This document shows, in pieces, positions 9,264 to 18,813 of a stretch of 64,000 nt of DNA; positions within the stretch are counted from its first letter, which is position 1, and each line of letters begins with the position of its first letter. The stretch lies in contig NZ_JUIW01000006.1 in NCBI RefSeq assembly GCF_004151245.1, positions 62,001 through 126,000 on the forward strand. Direction: 5' to 3'. Under the pieces are notes generated by a model that was given only the letters and a program-made list of their open reading frames with translations, was not told the DNA's origin and did no database searches. The position numbers were made by a program, and so were the translations under genes. Source of the stretch: Flavobacterium beibuense. GTDB lineage: Bacteria; Bacteroidota; Bacteroidia; Flavobacteriales; Flavobacteriaceae.

Positions 9264-10007
9264 TTACTTCAACATGTATGTAACAGCACCACCATCAACA
9301 GTAATGTCTGCACCACTTATAAAGCTTGCTTGACTGGAAGATAAAAAGACTACTGTATTTGCAATTTCATCAGCAGTACCAAGGCGTTGTAGTGCGGTTG
9401 ATGCTGCTAAATTTTCTTTGGCTTCAACATTTGCTACACTGTCCAGTCCCGGTGTTTGTATTGGACCCGGGCTAATAAGGTTTACACGTATTTTTCTTTC
9501 AGCCAGTTCGTTTGCTGCAATCTGGGCAATCTTGTTTATGGCTCCTTTTGTAGCAGAATATACACTTGTTCCTATACCGGCAGCTGTTGCCACTATAGAT
9601 GAGGTAAATATAACAGATGAACCATTTGCCAGGTGAGGCATTAATTTTTGTAATGTAAAATAATGACCTTTCACATTGGTATTAAACTGAGCATCAAAAT
9701 CGGCTTCGGTTGTTTGCGCTATTGGCCCGAATGTGGCGATTGCGGCATTAAGGAAAAGCACATCCAGTTTCCAGTTGTTTTCTGTAACAAATTTTTCCAA
9801 AACTGCAATACCATCAAGGTTTGAGGTATCAGACACTAAAGTCTTTAAATTCGGATTATTGATTTCATTCGAAGCCTTTTGCAGGTTTTCGGCACTTCTG
9901 CTTGTAATTACTACGTTTGCCCCTGCCTTAATAAATGCTTTTGCAGTTGCTAGACCTATTCCGGTACTTCCGCCCGTTATTACTACGTTCTTGTTTACTA
10001 AACTCAT
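9264..10007 (-). CDS. SDR family NAD(P)-dependent oxidoreductase
   Basis: 247-residue classical short-chain dehydrogenase/reductase. The cofactor motif TGGSTGIG is at residues 11-18, NAA in FLNAAIA near residue 87, Ser of TSSIVAT near 137, and the YSATK catalytic Tyr/Lys near 150-154. The end PGPIQTPG...FISGADITVDGGAV is standard. Substrate unknown. It is divergent from an HxlR regulator (10112) that probably controls it. A TACTTTTG -7 box lies on the minus strand at 10041-10034. Confidence 0.9.
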   Translation of the reverse strand: MSLVNKNVVITGGSTGIGLATAKAFIKAGANVVITSRSAENLQKASNEINNPNLKTLVSDTSNLDGIAVLEKFVTENNWKLDVLFLNAAIATFGPIAQTTEADFDAQFNTNVKGHYFTLQKLMPHLANGSSVIFTSSIVATAAGIGTSVYSATKGAINKIAQIAANELAERKIRVNLISPGPIQTPGLDSVANVEAKENLAASTALQRLGTADEIANTVVFLSSSQASFISGADITVDGGAVTYMLK

Positions 10008-10111
10008 TTTTTGATTTTTAATTATTAACAGTACAAAAGTAAATTACATTAATTTATTATTGTAACTTTGTAACTAAAAGTAACAGTAACTTTAGAGTAA
10101 CCAGGTAACTT
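10008..10111. promoter_or_regulatory. Divergent SDR/HxlR control region with GTAAC repeats
   Basis: The gap carries a minus-strand -7 box TACTTTTG (10041-10034) for the SDR gene and a plus-strand TAACTTTG (about 10064-10071) for the HxlR gene. Between the latter and the HxlR start are five copies of GTAAC(T) in about 45 bp, partly as inverted pairs with AGTTAC. This is a plausible HxlR operator; binding is inferred from the layout. Confidence 0.55.
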
Positions 10112-10465
10112 ATGACAGAAAACATTTGCCACAAGAAAGAAATCATGGCTATCCACGACACAATGGACGTATTGGGGGGAAAATGGAAAATATCCATTAT
10201 ATCTACCATGTGCTATTATAATAAAAGACGCTTTTCTGATATACTAAATGATCTTAATGGTATATCTAACAAACAATTAAGTAAGGAGTTGAAGGAGTTG
10301 GAACTTAATAAGCTTATTAAGCGTACCGTTTTAGATACCCAGCCGATATCGGTACAATACAACCTTACGGATTATGGACAGTCCCTGCAAAACCTCATTC
10401 ATGATCTTGCAGCATGGGGCATAAAACACAGACAGGTAATAATAGGAGAAAGTAATGTTGTTTAA
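10112..10465 (+). CDS. HxlR family winged-helix regulator
   Basis: 117 residues, the normal size for HxlR/DUF24 regulators. The conserved DVLGGKWKISIIS start of the winged helix is at about residue 21. FSDILNDLNGISNKQLSKELKELELNKLIKR is the recognition helix region and QYNLTDYG the wing. A Cys at residue 6 matches the N-terminal Cys position found in redox- or aldehyde-sensing members. It is divergent from the SDR gene and 64 bp ahead of an LLM flavoprotein gene, so it may control both; thiol-reactive signals are typical ligands in the family but not shown here. Confidence 0.88.
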   Translation: MTENICHKKEIMAIHDTMDVLGGKWKISIISTMCYYNKRRFSDILNDLNGISNKQLSKELKELELNKLIKRTVLDTQPISVQYNLTDYGQSLQNLIHDLAAWGIKHRQVIIGESNVV

Positions 10466-10529
10466 TTAAACTCACTAAATGAATCTAAACAATATTAATA
10501 TGAATAGTTGCGGAAACGCATAATAAATT

Positions 10530-11552
10530 ATGGAAACAACAAAGAAGAAAATAGCCTACTCGATACTTGAGCTTGCCATTGTATCGCGTGGAGTTACTAT
10601 AGAACAAACATTTAAAAACAGTGTTGCTTTAGCACAAAAGGCTGAAGAAATGGGGTACAAGAGGCTATGGCTTGCAGAACACCATAATATGGTGCATGTA
10701 GCCAGTGTTGCCACTTCTATACTTATAGGGCACATAGCAGGAAATACAAAAACCATCCGTGTGGGATCGGGCGGTATTATGCTGCCAAATCATTCACCGC
10801 TAATAGTGGCTGAGCAGTTTGGTACGCTTGGCAGGCTGTATCCTGATCGAATTGATTTAGGATTAGGAAGGGCTCCGGGAACCGACCAGTTAACTGCGCA
10901 CGCTATTAGAAGTGACAGAATGCAGTCGGTAAACAGTTTTCCTGCTGAGATTGAGAAAATACAACAGTATTTCTCAACAGAAAGCGAGTGGGAGCAGGTA
11001 CGTGCTGTTGTAGCCGAGGGGGTTGATGTACCGTTATATATTTTAGGATCGAGTTTAGACAGTGCTCACCTTGCGGCAAAAATGGGGCTCCCGTATGCTT
11101 TTGCCAGTCATTTTGCGACCGGACTGCTGGAAGAAGCCCTACATATTTACAGAAAAGAATTCCAGCCTTCTGAGTACCTTGATAAACCATATACCATTGC
11201 AGGGATTAATGTAATTGCAGCCGACACAGATGACGAAGCCGAGAGAAATTATACATCACTGATAAGGATGTTCCTGGGAATACTTACTGGGAAAAGAGAA
11301 CCTTTACAGCCACCAATGGAAATGACGGATGAACTGATGATGATTCAGCATAACCCTGCAGTGCGTGAAATGCTTAAGTACTCTTTTGTAGGAAGGAAAG
11401 AAGCTGTTGCGAAGCAAGTGGATAAATTTTTAAATGAAACTGGTGTGGATGAATTGATGGTAGTGTCAAACTTTTATGATTATAATGACAGGGTTAAATC
11501 CTATCAGATTTTATCGGAGATAGTAGACGAACGAAATAAAGTAATAGTATAA
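10530..11552 (+). CDS. LLM class flavin-dependent oxidoreductase
   Basis: 340 residues with the bacterial luciferase-like fold (MsnO8-type subgroup). Diagnostic segments: YKRLWLAEHHN near residue 45, IRVGSGGIMLPNHSPLIVAEQFGTL near 75-100, YPDRIDLGLGRAPGTD near 105-120, and the C-terminal VGRKEAV...DELMVV. These enzymes use FMNH2 (reduced by a partner) or F420 to oxygenate small organics. Substrate unknown. It sits 64 bp downstream of the HxlR regulator and is closed by a terminator at 11556. Confidence 0.88.
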   Translation: METTKKKIAYSILELAIVSRGVTIEQTFKNSVALAQKAEEMGYKRLWLAEHHNMVHVASVATSILIGHIAGNTKTIRVGSGGIMLPNHSPLIVAEQFGTLGRLYPDRIDLGLGRAPGTDQLTAHAIRSDRMQSVNSFPAEIEKIQQYFSTESEWEQVRAVVAEGVDVPLYILGSSLDSAHLAAKMGLPYAFASHFATGLLEEALHIYRKEFQPSEYLDKPYTIAGINVIAADTDDEAERNYTSLIRMFLGILTGKREPLQPPMEMTDELMMIQHNPAVREMLKYSFVGRKEAVAKQVDKFLNETGVDELMVVSNFYDYNDRVKSYQILSEIVDERNKVIV

Positions 11553-11555
11553 AAT

Positions 11556-11588
11556 AAAAAAGCCCATACAATGTATGGGCTTTTTTAT
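11556..11588 (+). terminator. Rho-independent terminator
   Basis: AAAAAAGCCCATAC / GTATGGGCTTTTTT hairpin, identical in its stem and loop core to the one at 9211. The following 245 bp to 11833 are A/T-rich with no supported gene. Confidence 0.88.
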
Positions 11589-11833
11589 TTAAGTGAATTT
11601 ATAGGATTAAAATCATTTTAACAGGAGCAGTTTATATCATATAAATATTTCGATTTCCTAAATTGGAAAATTGCAGAATCTGAAATAAAGGAAATCAATG
11701 TGATAAAAATTCGTCAATTTAATTGACCTTATGCAGCTATTTAGGAAAAATATACTAAACCTATAAAAATTTATAAGAAGAGAAGAATAAATGTCTAATT
11801 TTAAGCCCATTATTTTTATAATGCATCTAATTT

Positions 11834-14047
11834 ATGAGAAAAACAATACTTTTTTTATTTCTTATTTTAAGCCTTGTCCAAATCTACGGACAGGAACGAA
11901 GCCAGCAAAACGACTCCAGGGTATATTTGCCTCTTATTGAAAAGCAATATGTTGAAGATAAAATTGCAACAGATGCCAAAACCCCCTTATATGAGTTTGC
12001 TATCCTGACCGATGTTGATTATACCACAACTAATAGTGGTACCTGGACAGAACTGCCTAACGGCGACCGTGTTTGGAAATTAAGATTTACATCTGATAAT
12101 GCTAAAAATATTCATTTTTGGATTAGGAATTTTTTTATTCCTAAAGGGGCACTTTTATATGCTTACCCAGAAGGGCATAGGCAAGAGGCTGATATATATG
12201 ATTCACTTCAAAACAATAATCCGTCTTATTTCGGTATTTGGCCTATAAGCGGGGGTGATGTATGGCTGGAATATTATGAGCCGGGAAATATAAAGGGACT
12301 CGGTCGTTTTGAATTATTTAAAGCAGGACTTGGCTATCAAAATGTAGCTACCAAAAGTACTAATGATATATTATCGCTATCCTGTAATTTTGATGTAGAG
12401 TGTTTTATGGATGGTATAGAAAATATAAAAAATCATTGTAAAAAATCAGTTACAATGATATTAGGAGGTACAGATGAAGGTGCTTTTTTAGCTAGCGGAG
12501 CGCTTATAAATAATACCCTTAATGACGGTACACCTTATATATTATCGGCAAATCATGCCTGGGTAGATACAGCTATGTACACCTTTAGGTTTAACTGGAT
12601 AAACCCAAACCCCGACTGTCCGTCATCAGGTTGGGGAGATCAGTCCATCAACGAAAACCAAACTGTAAGCGGGGCAACATTACGGGCACGACGTGCACAA
12701 ACAGACTTTTTGCTAATGGAGATAAATACAGACCTTCCGGAAGAATGGAACCTGGTATGGTCTGGATGGGACAGGAGCGGAATTCCTTCCTTATTTACTT
12801 TCGGAATTCATCATCCTGCAGGGGATATTATGAAAATATGCAGGGATTTTGATAGCCCTGAAATATTAGATGAGGATAATGGAGATATAAAGTGGCTTAT
12901 CAATAATTGGGAAATTGGCACAACCGAAGGGGGTTCATCCGGTTCTCCGCTTTACACTGATCAGGGTGAAATTATAGGGCAATTATGGGCTGGCGCTTCA
13001 GCCTGTAACGGAAGTAATCCTAATGGGGCATTAGATGTTTATGGAAGGTTTGATGTATCCTGGAATGCCGGGATTACACCTGACACCAGACTTAAAGAGT
13101 GGCTTGATCCTGCTGATACAGGACAGTTGAGTGTTGGTTTTTACCCTCCTTTACCAACCTATTCGCTTGATGGCGAGATTAGATTTATTGATCAGGGAAC
13201 TTCAATATGCGGAGATGGAATAGAATCGGTAATAAGGATAGTCAATAATGGAAGCTCTGTAATCTCTCAAGCTGTAATTCAGTACAGTATAAATGATAAT
13301 ACACCGCAAAATATATATTGGGAAGGTAATCTAAGTGAGAATGAAGCAGAAGTTCTTTATTTGCCTAATATTCTTGGAGATAATGGCAATAATAGTTTTG
13401 TTGTAAACCTTTTAAGTATTAATGGTGTAAGTGATGAAAATCAGGAAAATGATATACTTGAGGCTAACTTTGTTAAAAGGATTGTACCAGACAATCAAAT
13501 AGTTTTGGAAATACTTACAGATAATTTTGGAGAAGATATAAGTTGGCAGCTTACCAATGAAAATGGCGCCGTACTCTATAGTGGAGACTCTTATGATGAT
13601 AATCAGTTGTATACACAGGATATGACTCTCCCTAACGGTTGTTATTTGTTTTCAATTAGTGATAGTTATGGAGACGGACTATGTTGTACCCAGGGCAATG
13701 GTTATTATAGCCTCACTTATAATGGCATTCTGCTGCAAGGCGGAGGCGATATGGGAAGTGGAGAATCAATAAATTTTAAAGTAGAAGGTGAGCTGAGTAT
13801 AGATAAAAATAGTATAGAAAACGTAAAGATATATCCCAACCCTTCAAAAGGTATTTATAATATACAACTTATAGATGAGGGTAAGGAATATATTCTGTAT
13901 AATCAGTTGGGCCAGACATTGAAAGTCGGTAGCTTAAATTCAAAAGAGAATATATTAGATATTAGTTTTTTACCCACAGGTATTTATAAATTATGGGTTG
14001 GAGACATCTCAGGAGATTATACCAAATTTACTTTACTTAAAGAATAA
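11834..14047 (+). CDS. Secreted trypsin-like serine protease with T9SS sorting domain
   Basis: 737-residue secreted protease of the lysyl-endopeptidase-like S1 type. Signal peptide 1-19. The catalytic triad is readable: His241 in YILSANHAW (equivalent of TAAHC), Asp291 in TDFLLMEI and Ser369 in EGGSSGSPLY. Cysteines flank the domain (C184, C190, C202, C261, C336, C391). After the protease domain (to about 435) come a CARDB-like beta domain, a segment rich in DSYGDGLCC, and a C-terminal Por/T9SS type A domain (IYPNPSKGIYNIQL...LPTGIYKLWV). Likely exported by T9SS to the surface or medium for protein degradation. It is monocistronic and ends in a terminator. Confidence 0.88.
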   Translation: MRKTILFLFLILSLVQIYGQERSQQNDSRVYLPLIEKQYVEDKIATDAKTPLYEFAILTDVDYTTTNSGTWTELPNGDRVWKLRFTSDNAKNIHFWIRNFFIPKGALLYAYPEGHRQEADIYDSLQNNNPSYFGIWPISGGDVWLEYYEPGNIKGLGRFELFKAGLGYQNVATKSTNDILSLSCNFDVECFMDGIENIKNHCKKSVTMILGGTDEGAFLASGALINNTLNDGTPYILSANHAWVDTAMYTFRFNWINPNPDCPSSGWGDQSINENQTVSGATLRARRAQTDFLLMEINTDLPEEWNLVWSGWDRSGIPSLFTFGIHHPAGDIMKICRDFDSPEILDEDNGDIKWLINNWEIGTTEGGSSGSPLYTDQGEIIGQLWAGASACNGSNPNGALDVYGRFDVSWNAGITPDTRLKEWLDPADTGQLSVGFYPPLPTYSLDGEIRFIDQGTSICGDGIESVIRIVNNGSSVISQAVIQYSINDNTPQNIYWEGNLSENEAEVLYLPNILGDNGNNSFVVNLLSINGVSDENQENDILEANFVKRIVPDNQIVLEILTDNFGEDISWQLTNENGAVLYSGDSYDDNQLYTQDMTLPNGCYLFSISDSYGDGLCCTQGNGYYSLTYNGILLQGGGDMGSGESINFKVEGELSIDKNSIENVKIYPNPSKGIYNIQLIDEGKEYILYNQLGQTLKVGSLNSKENILDISFLPTGIYKLWVGDISGDYTKFTLLKE

Positions 14048-14098
14048 TTACTCATATAGGTTTGGTACCATGTGCCATTCGATTAGGATAATAAAACA

Positions 14099-14137
14099 AA
14101 AAATCCCGAAATATAATATGATTTCGGGATTTTTATT
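14099..14137 (+). terminator. Terminator hairpin, repeat-type core
   Basis: ATCCCGAAAT / ATTTCGGGAT arms followed by TTTTATTT and then GTGACC. The same CCCGAAAT...ATTTCGGG plus TTTGTGACC arrangement introduces the 107-bp element near 23071, and a degraded form occurs at 20600. Confidence 0.8.
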
Positions 14138-14263
14138 TGTGACCTTGACAGATTGAAGGAATTTTATTACTGTAATCTTATAATCTATAGACACAGCGTT
14201 GGGTGTATATAAGTTTACTCAGGAATTGCAGCGTTAAACTGAATGTTATATAACCTGCCAATT

Positions 14264-14989
14264 TCAAATTTTAAAACGTTCTATCCTGCTAAAAAAATCA
14301 TTTCTGTAAGTATCTCCCAAAGGCAGGCACTTACCGCTAATCCACACTTCGTTATTATCGGTTTTTTCTATTTTGCCAATAGCTGCAATAAATGACCTGT
14401 GTATTTTTATAAATAGATTGTCAGGCAAATTTTCTTCAAAGTATTTTAGGGTATTATAGGTTACCACCTGCTCGCTTGAGGTATGTAGCACTACGTAGTT
14501 TTTTATGCTTTCTATATAGTTAATGTCTTTTATTTGCATACGCTGGTAGCGGTTTTTGCCATCGGTTTTTACAAAAAAATATTCATCGGCAGTTGTATCG
14601 GCAGGTAGTCTTATTGCTGTAGGTTCTGTATTTTGTTTACGTATTTTTTCTACTGCCGCTATAAAACGGTTAAATGGTATGGGTTTTAGCAGGTAATCTA
14701 TCGCATTCATTTCAAAGCCTTCTATGGCAAATTGCGGATAGGCCGTAGTAAACACAACTTTTACCTTGTCTTTAATAATTGCCGAAAGCTGAATGCCGGT
14801 TAGTTCGGGCATTTGTATATCCAAAAATACAACATCGGGCTTATGCTGCTCAATAAGGGCAAGGGCTTCTACGGCCCGTGTGCAGGTGGCTAAACACTCT
14901 ATACCCTGCAATTGCTCAGTATATTTTTGTAGCAGGCGTATTGCAGGTGGTTCGTCATCTACTATTATACAAGTTATATTGTTGCTCAT
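14264..14989 (-). CDS. LytTR family response regulator
   Basis: 241 residues: receiver domain 1-120 with phospho-acceptor Asp57 (VVFLDIQMP), acidic pair DDE at 11-13 and Lys102 (YLLKPIPF); LytTR DNA-binding domain about 135-240 (RYQRMQIKDINYIESIKNYVVLHT, then LPDNLFIKIHRSFIAAIGKI). Such regulators bind short direct repeats upstream of their targets. The start codon overlaps the stop of the kinase gene as TAATG, so the two are translationally coupled. The divergent outer-membrane protein gene (16222) is the likely target. Confidence 0.92.
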   Translation of the reverse strand: MSNNITCIIVDDEPPAIRLLQKYTEQLQGIECLATCTRAVEALALIEQHKPDVVFLDIQMPELTGIQLSAIIKDKVKVVFTTAYPQFAIEGFEMNAIDYLLKPIPFNRFIAAVEKIRKQNTEPTAIRLPADTTADEYFFVKTDGKNRYQRMQIKDINYIESIKNYVVLHTSSEQVVTYNTLKYFEENLPDNLFIKIHRSFIAAIGKIEKTDNNEVWISGKCLPLGDTYRNDFFSRIERFKI

Positions 14990-16017
14990 TAGCTTAGCGG
15001 TATGTTAAGTGTTACGTTATAATATTGAGCATCCTGCTCTAGAACAAGACTATGGTTTTCGGGGTACATAATGCTTAACCTCTGGCTTATATTTTTATTG
15101 CCTATGCCGTGCTCATCATAACTTTGGGTAACACGGTATTTGTTGGTTGTGGTAAAGATAAGCCTTCCGGCCTCTGTTTTGATACTTATAGTAACAGGAC
15201 TGTCAAAATCATCGGTAATACCGTGCTTAAAGGCATTTTCTAGAAAATGGATTAATAGTAAAGACGGTATTTTGTACATGCCTGTATCATGAGGGTGTGT
15301 AAAGGTTACGGCCACACCGCCGTCAAAACGCCTTTTAAACAGGTCGATATAATTTTGCAGGAATACCACCTCGTCTTTCAACAGTACCATATCGTTCTCA
15401 CTTTCGTAGGTAACATATCGCAGCATTTCAGAAAGTTTCATGATATCGTCAGCTACTTTGGGGTTTGTATCATACAAATCAGAGTAAAAACCATTGAGCG
15501 AATTAAACAAAAAGTGTGGGCTCAGCTGGTTTTTAAGAGCCAGTAATTCGGCCTGTTTTTTTTCTAAGGTCAGCTGGTTAACCTGTGCGCTGGTATTCCA
15601 CAGGTATTTCATAAAATACCCTACAAGGCTAAACAGCATGATCCTTATGGAATAATAGGAGTTATCATATATATAATATACGGAGGTGAGATCGCGCATA
15701 TCATAATTATGATAGCCGATTATTTTAAAAAGTATTATCTCCTCATAGAAAAAGCGTATGGCGGGAAATAGTATTAGAAGTCCAAATTGTGCTACTATTA
15801 ATAAGCGCCATTTTTTATTGGGAATTGTCTTTGGGCAGATAAACAGGTAGTTAATGTAAAAAATAAGTAGCTCAAGAGACACAAAACCTAAATTCTGTAA
15901 AATACTCCATGTTGTATTCAGATTCTTATCAATCGTTATACTCCTTAAAAGCTGTTCAAGCCCTACAAAAAGGAGCCAGAATATAACGTGATACAGTATT
16001 TCTTTTTTCTTGCTCAT
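14989..16017 (-). CDS. LytS-type sensor histidine kinase (His_kinase family)
   Basis: 342 residues. Four hydrophobic helices are visible at about 10-24, 45-60, 72-90 and 122-138. A short coiled coil (QVNQLTLEKKQAELLALK) is followed by the PF06580 phospho-acceptor motif NQLSPHFLFNSLN with His168. A HATPase domain follows: HFLENAFKHG (N box, about 235) and a GIGNKNISQRL G box near 310. No periplasmic sensor domain is apparent, so sensing may be by the membrane region. It is the first gene of the operon with the LytTR regulator and is divergent from an outer-membrane barrel gene. Confidence 0.92.
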   Translation of the reverse strand: MSKKKEILYHVIFWLLFVGLEQLLRSITIDKNLNTTWSILQNLGFVSLELLIFYINYLFICPKTIPNKKWRLLIVAQFGLLILFPAIRFFYEEIILFKIIGYHNYDMRDLTSVYYIYDNSYYSIRIMLFSLVGYFMKYLWNTSAQVNQLTLEKKQAELLALKNQLSPHFLFNSLNGFYSDLYDTNPKVADDIMKLSEMLRYVTYESENDMVLLKDEVVFLQNYIDLFKRRFDGGVAVTFTHPHDTGMYKIPSLLLIHFLENAFKHGITDDFDSPVTISIKTEAGRLIFTTTNKYRVTQSYDEHGIGNKNISQRLSIMYPENHSLVLEQDAQYYNVTLNIPLS

Positions 16018-16221
16018 AGGGCTAAAGTACTGCTTGTGTTAAATATATACAGTGATATTTGTTTAAACAGGTAAAAATACAGGACAAATACCGTTTTTAG
16101 GACAACGAACCCAAAAATAACATGTCTTAACTGTTTTGTTTTACAGACAAGCGGATTGATACCAAATGGGATTTGCCTTTAAACGGGCAATGTAATATTG
16201 CTGTATAAAATTAATACAACA
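16018..16221. promoter_or_regulatory. Divergent control region, candidate LytTR site
   Basis: The 204-bp gap holds two direct copies of AGGACAA (16081-16087 and 16099-16105) spaced by 18 bp. LytTR proteins normally bind paired short direct repeats, so this is a candidate site; the match is only to the layout, not to a known consensus. Confidence 0.35.
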
Positions 16222-18594
16222 ATGAAAAAATTACTACTTATTACGATTATCCTTTTTACTTCATTACCGGCACTGGCACAGTATACCATTAAAGGTGTGG
16301 TAAAAGAACAGAATGGTGACGTTGTTTCTTTTGCTTCGGTATATATTATTATAACAGATACCATTATAGCCTACACTGAAACCGACGACAACGGCAGCTA
16401 TACACTAAGTATACCAGCCAATTTTACAAGCGGAACCTTTACAGTTAACTACTTTGGCTATGCTACCTATACACAGGAAATCAGTAATACTAACCTGCCA
16501 GGAGAAATAAATGTTACCCTGGAATCCCAGCAGAAACAGCTTGATGAGGTAGTAATAAATGTACGCCAAAAGGCCATGACCATGAAGGGCGATAAAACCA
16601 TACTTAACGTTGAGGCAGCCGGTATAGGTAACGGCAATAATGGCCTTGAAACCATACGCCTGGTGCCGGATATGCGCCTTGATAAAGACGAAAACCTGGT
16701 GTACAGAGGCAGTACGGACCTACAAATAATGATTAACGGTAAAAAAAGCCTGCTAACCGGCGATGCCCTGCGTGAATACATAAGGTCTTTAAAAGGGAGT
16801 GATATTGAGTCGATTGAAATTATAGCGCAGCCTTCTGCACGATATGAAGCTGCGGGAACGGCAGGAATAATAAACATTGTGTTAAAGAAAAGTCGTAAGG
16901 CAGGGCTTTCGGGCAGTATAAACACAGCGACATATTATGGCGAATATTTTAAAAGCCAACAGGGGGGAAGGCTGTTTTATAACGATTCGCTGTGGACGGT
17001 TACGGCAAATGGCTCTTATTACAATGGAGAATCCGTTAATCACAGGCACATAAAGCAAACCATAGCGGATGAGGCGAGTGAAAGGATAATTGACCAGTAC
17101 AACACCTGGCTGCCGGTTACAAAATCGGGCGGTTTTAATGTGGCTGTAGAACGAAAGCTTGATCAGAACCAGGTTATCAGTACCGAATGGCAATATTATA
17201 ATGAAAATAATATAGAAACCACTAACGGCTATACTGATGAATTCCTGAATGACATACTTCAAGACAGGGTAAACCTAAGCCAACGCTTTAACGCGCCCAA
17301 GAGCCGTGTTGCCGGTAACCTTTTTTACAATTTTACATCAGACAGCCTTACTACCAGACTAGATCTTCAGGCTAATTTTGCACGATACAGTTCAGAGCGA
17401 AATGGTTTTCAGCGCAATGATTATGATGGTGGAGACTATCTGAATCTTGATGGCGAGAATAAAACGGCATATACAATTGCTAATGTCCAGACTGATTTTA
17501 ACCACAAGCTTACCAGCAACATAAATCTTGAGGCCGGTGCCAAGTATGCCTATGTAAAAATGGACTATTACAACCGATATGAAGCTAACGATACAGCACT
17601 GTTGTTTATACCTGATAGCCTATTAGTTAATGATTTTAAGTATGATGAAAAACTTGCCTCGGCTTATGCTCAGGCTTCGGCAGCATTTGGACGTTGGAAT
17701 GTGCAGGCAGGGCTCAGGGCAGAATATTACAGGTTTACGGCAGCTTCAACGCTAAATGCACAGGTAAATAAAGGCGAATACACCAACCTGTTCCCGTCAT
17801 TTTCATTAGGTTACAAACATGAAAACAACCAATACCAGTTTAGTTATAGCAGGCGCATAGGCAGGCCTGATTATTTATCGCTAAATCCTTACTATCAGTA
17901 TATAGATGCTTACACACTGCAAACCGGTAACCCAGCCCTTAGACCACAGTATTACCACAGCTTTCAGTTGAATTACATCTACAAAAGTATGCTTAACCTG
18001 GGCCTTTACGGTTATTTGTACAAAGATGGCTTTACGCAGGTTATAGATTATCAGCGTGACCAAAACTACAACATTACCTATAGTGCTAATGCAGCAAACG
18101 GCAGCAGGTTTGGTTTTTCGGCTTCTATACCTTACCAGCCTGTTAAGTGGTGGACGGTGCAGCTGAGTTTAGATGCATTTTTAAGCAGCGAAAAATCAGA
18201 AATTGAAAACTTTGTCTACAATGGCACCGGCTTTGGCTATGATATTAACGTATATCAGGGAGTTGAGTTAAAAGGCGAATGGAAAATAACCGTGAACGGT
18301 TTTTACAACGGGTGCTCTACCACACCAAATGGTTTCTCAAAGGCTACCTATGATGTAAGCCTTTCGGGTAAAAAAAGCCTACTGGATAAAAAACTTGTAA
18401 TTGCTGCGGGATGCTCTAACATATTAAGGAAAAGCCTGTACAACCATACCACACAAGTAAATAATGTATCTACAGACTGGACGAACCGTTGGGAAACCCG
18501 CCGCTTTTTTGTTCAGGTTACCTATTATTTTGGTTCTGGTAAGAACAAGGAAGTTAAATCTACATCTTTGGATGAAGAAACTAGTAGGATGTAA
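16222..18594 (+). CDS. Outer-membrane beta-barrel protein (TonB receptor-like, OMP_b-brl_3)
   Basis: 790 residues from the start I choose (16222, giving MKKLLLITIILFTSLPALAQ as signal peptide; the upstream ATG at 16198 adds eight non-signal residues). Domain order: CarboxypepD_reg (YTIKGVVKEQNGDVVSFASVYI...YFGYATYTQEI, about 20-105), a plug-like segment (ETIRLVPDM...IMINGKKSLL...IESIEIIAQPSARYEAAGTAGIINIVLKK) and a barrel ending in an aromatic strand (RRFFVQVTYYFGSG). This is the 'TonB-dependent receptor/outer membrane beta-barrel' family without a recognised ligand. It is divergent from the LytS/LytTR pair, a common arrangement in Bacteroidetes, and is probably its target. Confidence 0.88.
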   Translation: MKKLLLITIILFTSLPALAQYTIKGVVKEQNGDVVSFASVYIIITDTIIAYTETDDNGSYTLSIPANFTSGTFTVNYFGYATYTQEISNTNLPGEINVTLESQQKQLDEVVINVRQKAMTMKGDKTILNVEAAGIGNGNNGLETIRLVPDMRLDKDENLVYRGSTDLQIMINGKKSLLTGDALREYIRSLKGSDIESIEIIAQPSARYEAAGTAGIINIVLKKSRKAGLSGSINTATYYGEYFKSQQGGRLFYNDSLWTVTANGSYYNGESVNHRHIKQTIADEASERIIDQYNTWLPVTKSGGFNVAVERKLDQNQVISTEWQYYNENNIETTNGYTDEFLNDILQDRVNLSQRFNAPKSRVAGNLFYNFTSDSLTTRLDLQANFARYSSERNGFQRNDYDGGDYLNLDGENKTAYTIANVQTDFNHKLTSNINLEAGAKYAYVKMDYYNRYEANDTALLFIPDSLLVNDFKYDEKLASAYAQASAAFGRWNVQAGLRAEYYRFTAASTLNAQVNKGEYTNLFPSFSLGYKHENNQYQFSYSRRIGRPDYLSLNPYYQYIDAYTLQTGNPALRPQYYHSFQLNYIYKSMLNLGLYGYLYKDGFTQVIDYQRDQNYNITYSANAANGSRFGFSASIPYQPVKWWTVQLSLDAFLSSEKSEIENFVYNGTGFGYDINVYQGVELKGEWKITVNGFYNGCSTTPNGFSKATYDVSLSGKKSLLDKKLVIAAGCSNILRKSLYNHTTQVNNVSTDWTNRWETRRFFVQVTYYFGSGKNKEVKSTSLDEETSRM

Positions 18595-18606
18595 AGGATT
18601 AAATAT

Positions 18607-18648
18607 AAAACAACGCCCCTGTCCTGTTTTCCAGGGACGTTGTTTTTC
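18607..18648 (+). terminator. Rho-independent terminator
   Basis: AACAACG-C-CCCTG and CAGGG-A-CGTTGTT arms with one mismatch, loop of 11 nt, then TTTTTC. Confidence 0.75.
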
Positions 18649-18813
18649 TTGTCAGGGATATAGATTGGTGTCATTATATCTTGCCGACATAGGTTTTTCT
18701 TCAAGCGTTTTTGCATGGATAGGGCAGTCATTTGAATGGCTTTGCAATAACTCATGATTTAAGCTATTAATACAAGAGAGTTTCTGGTTTTCAGGAACTC
18801 TCTTTGTTTTTTA

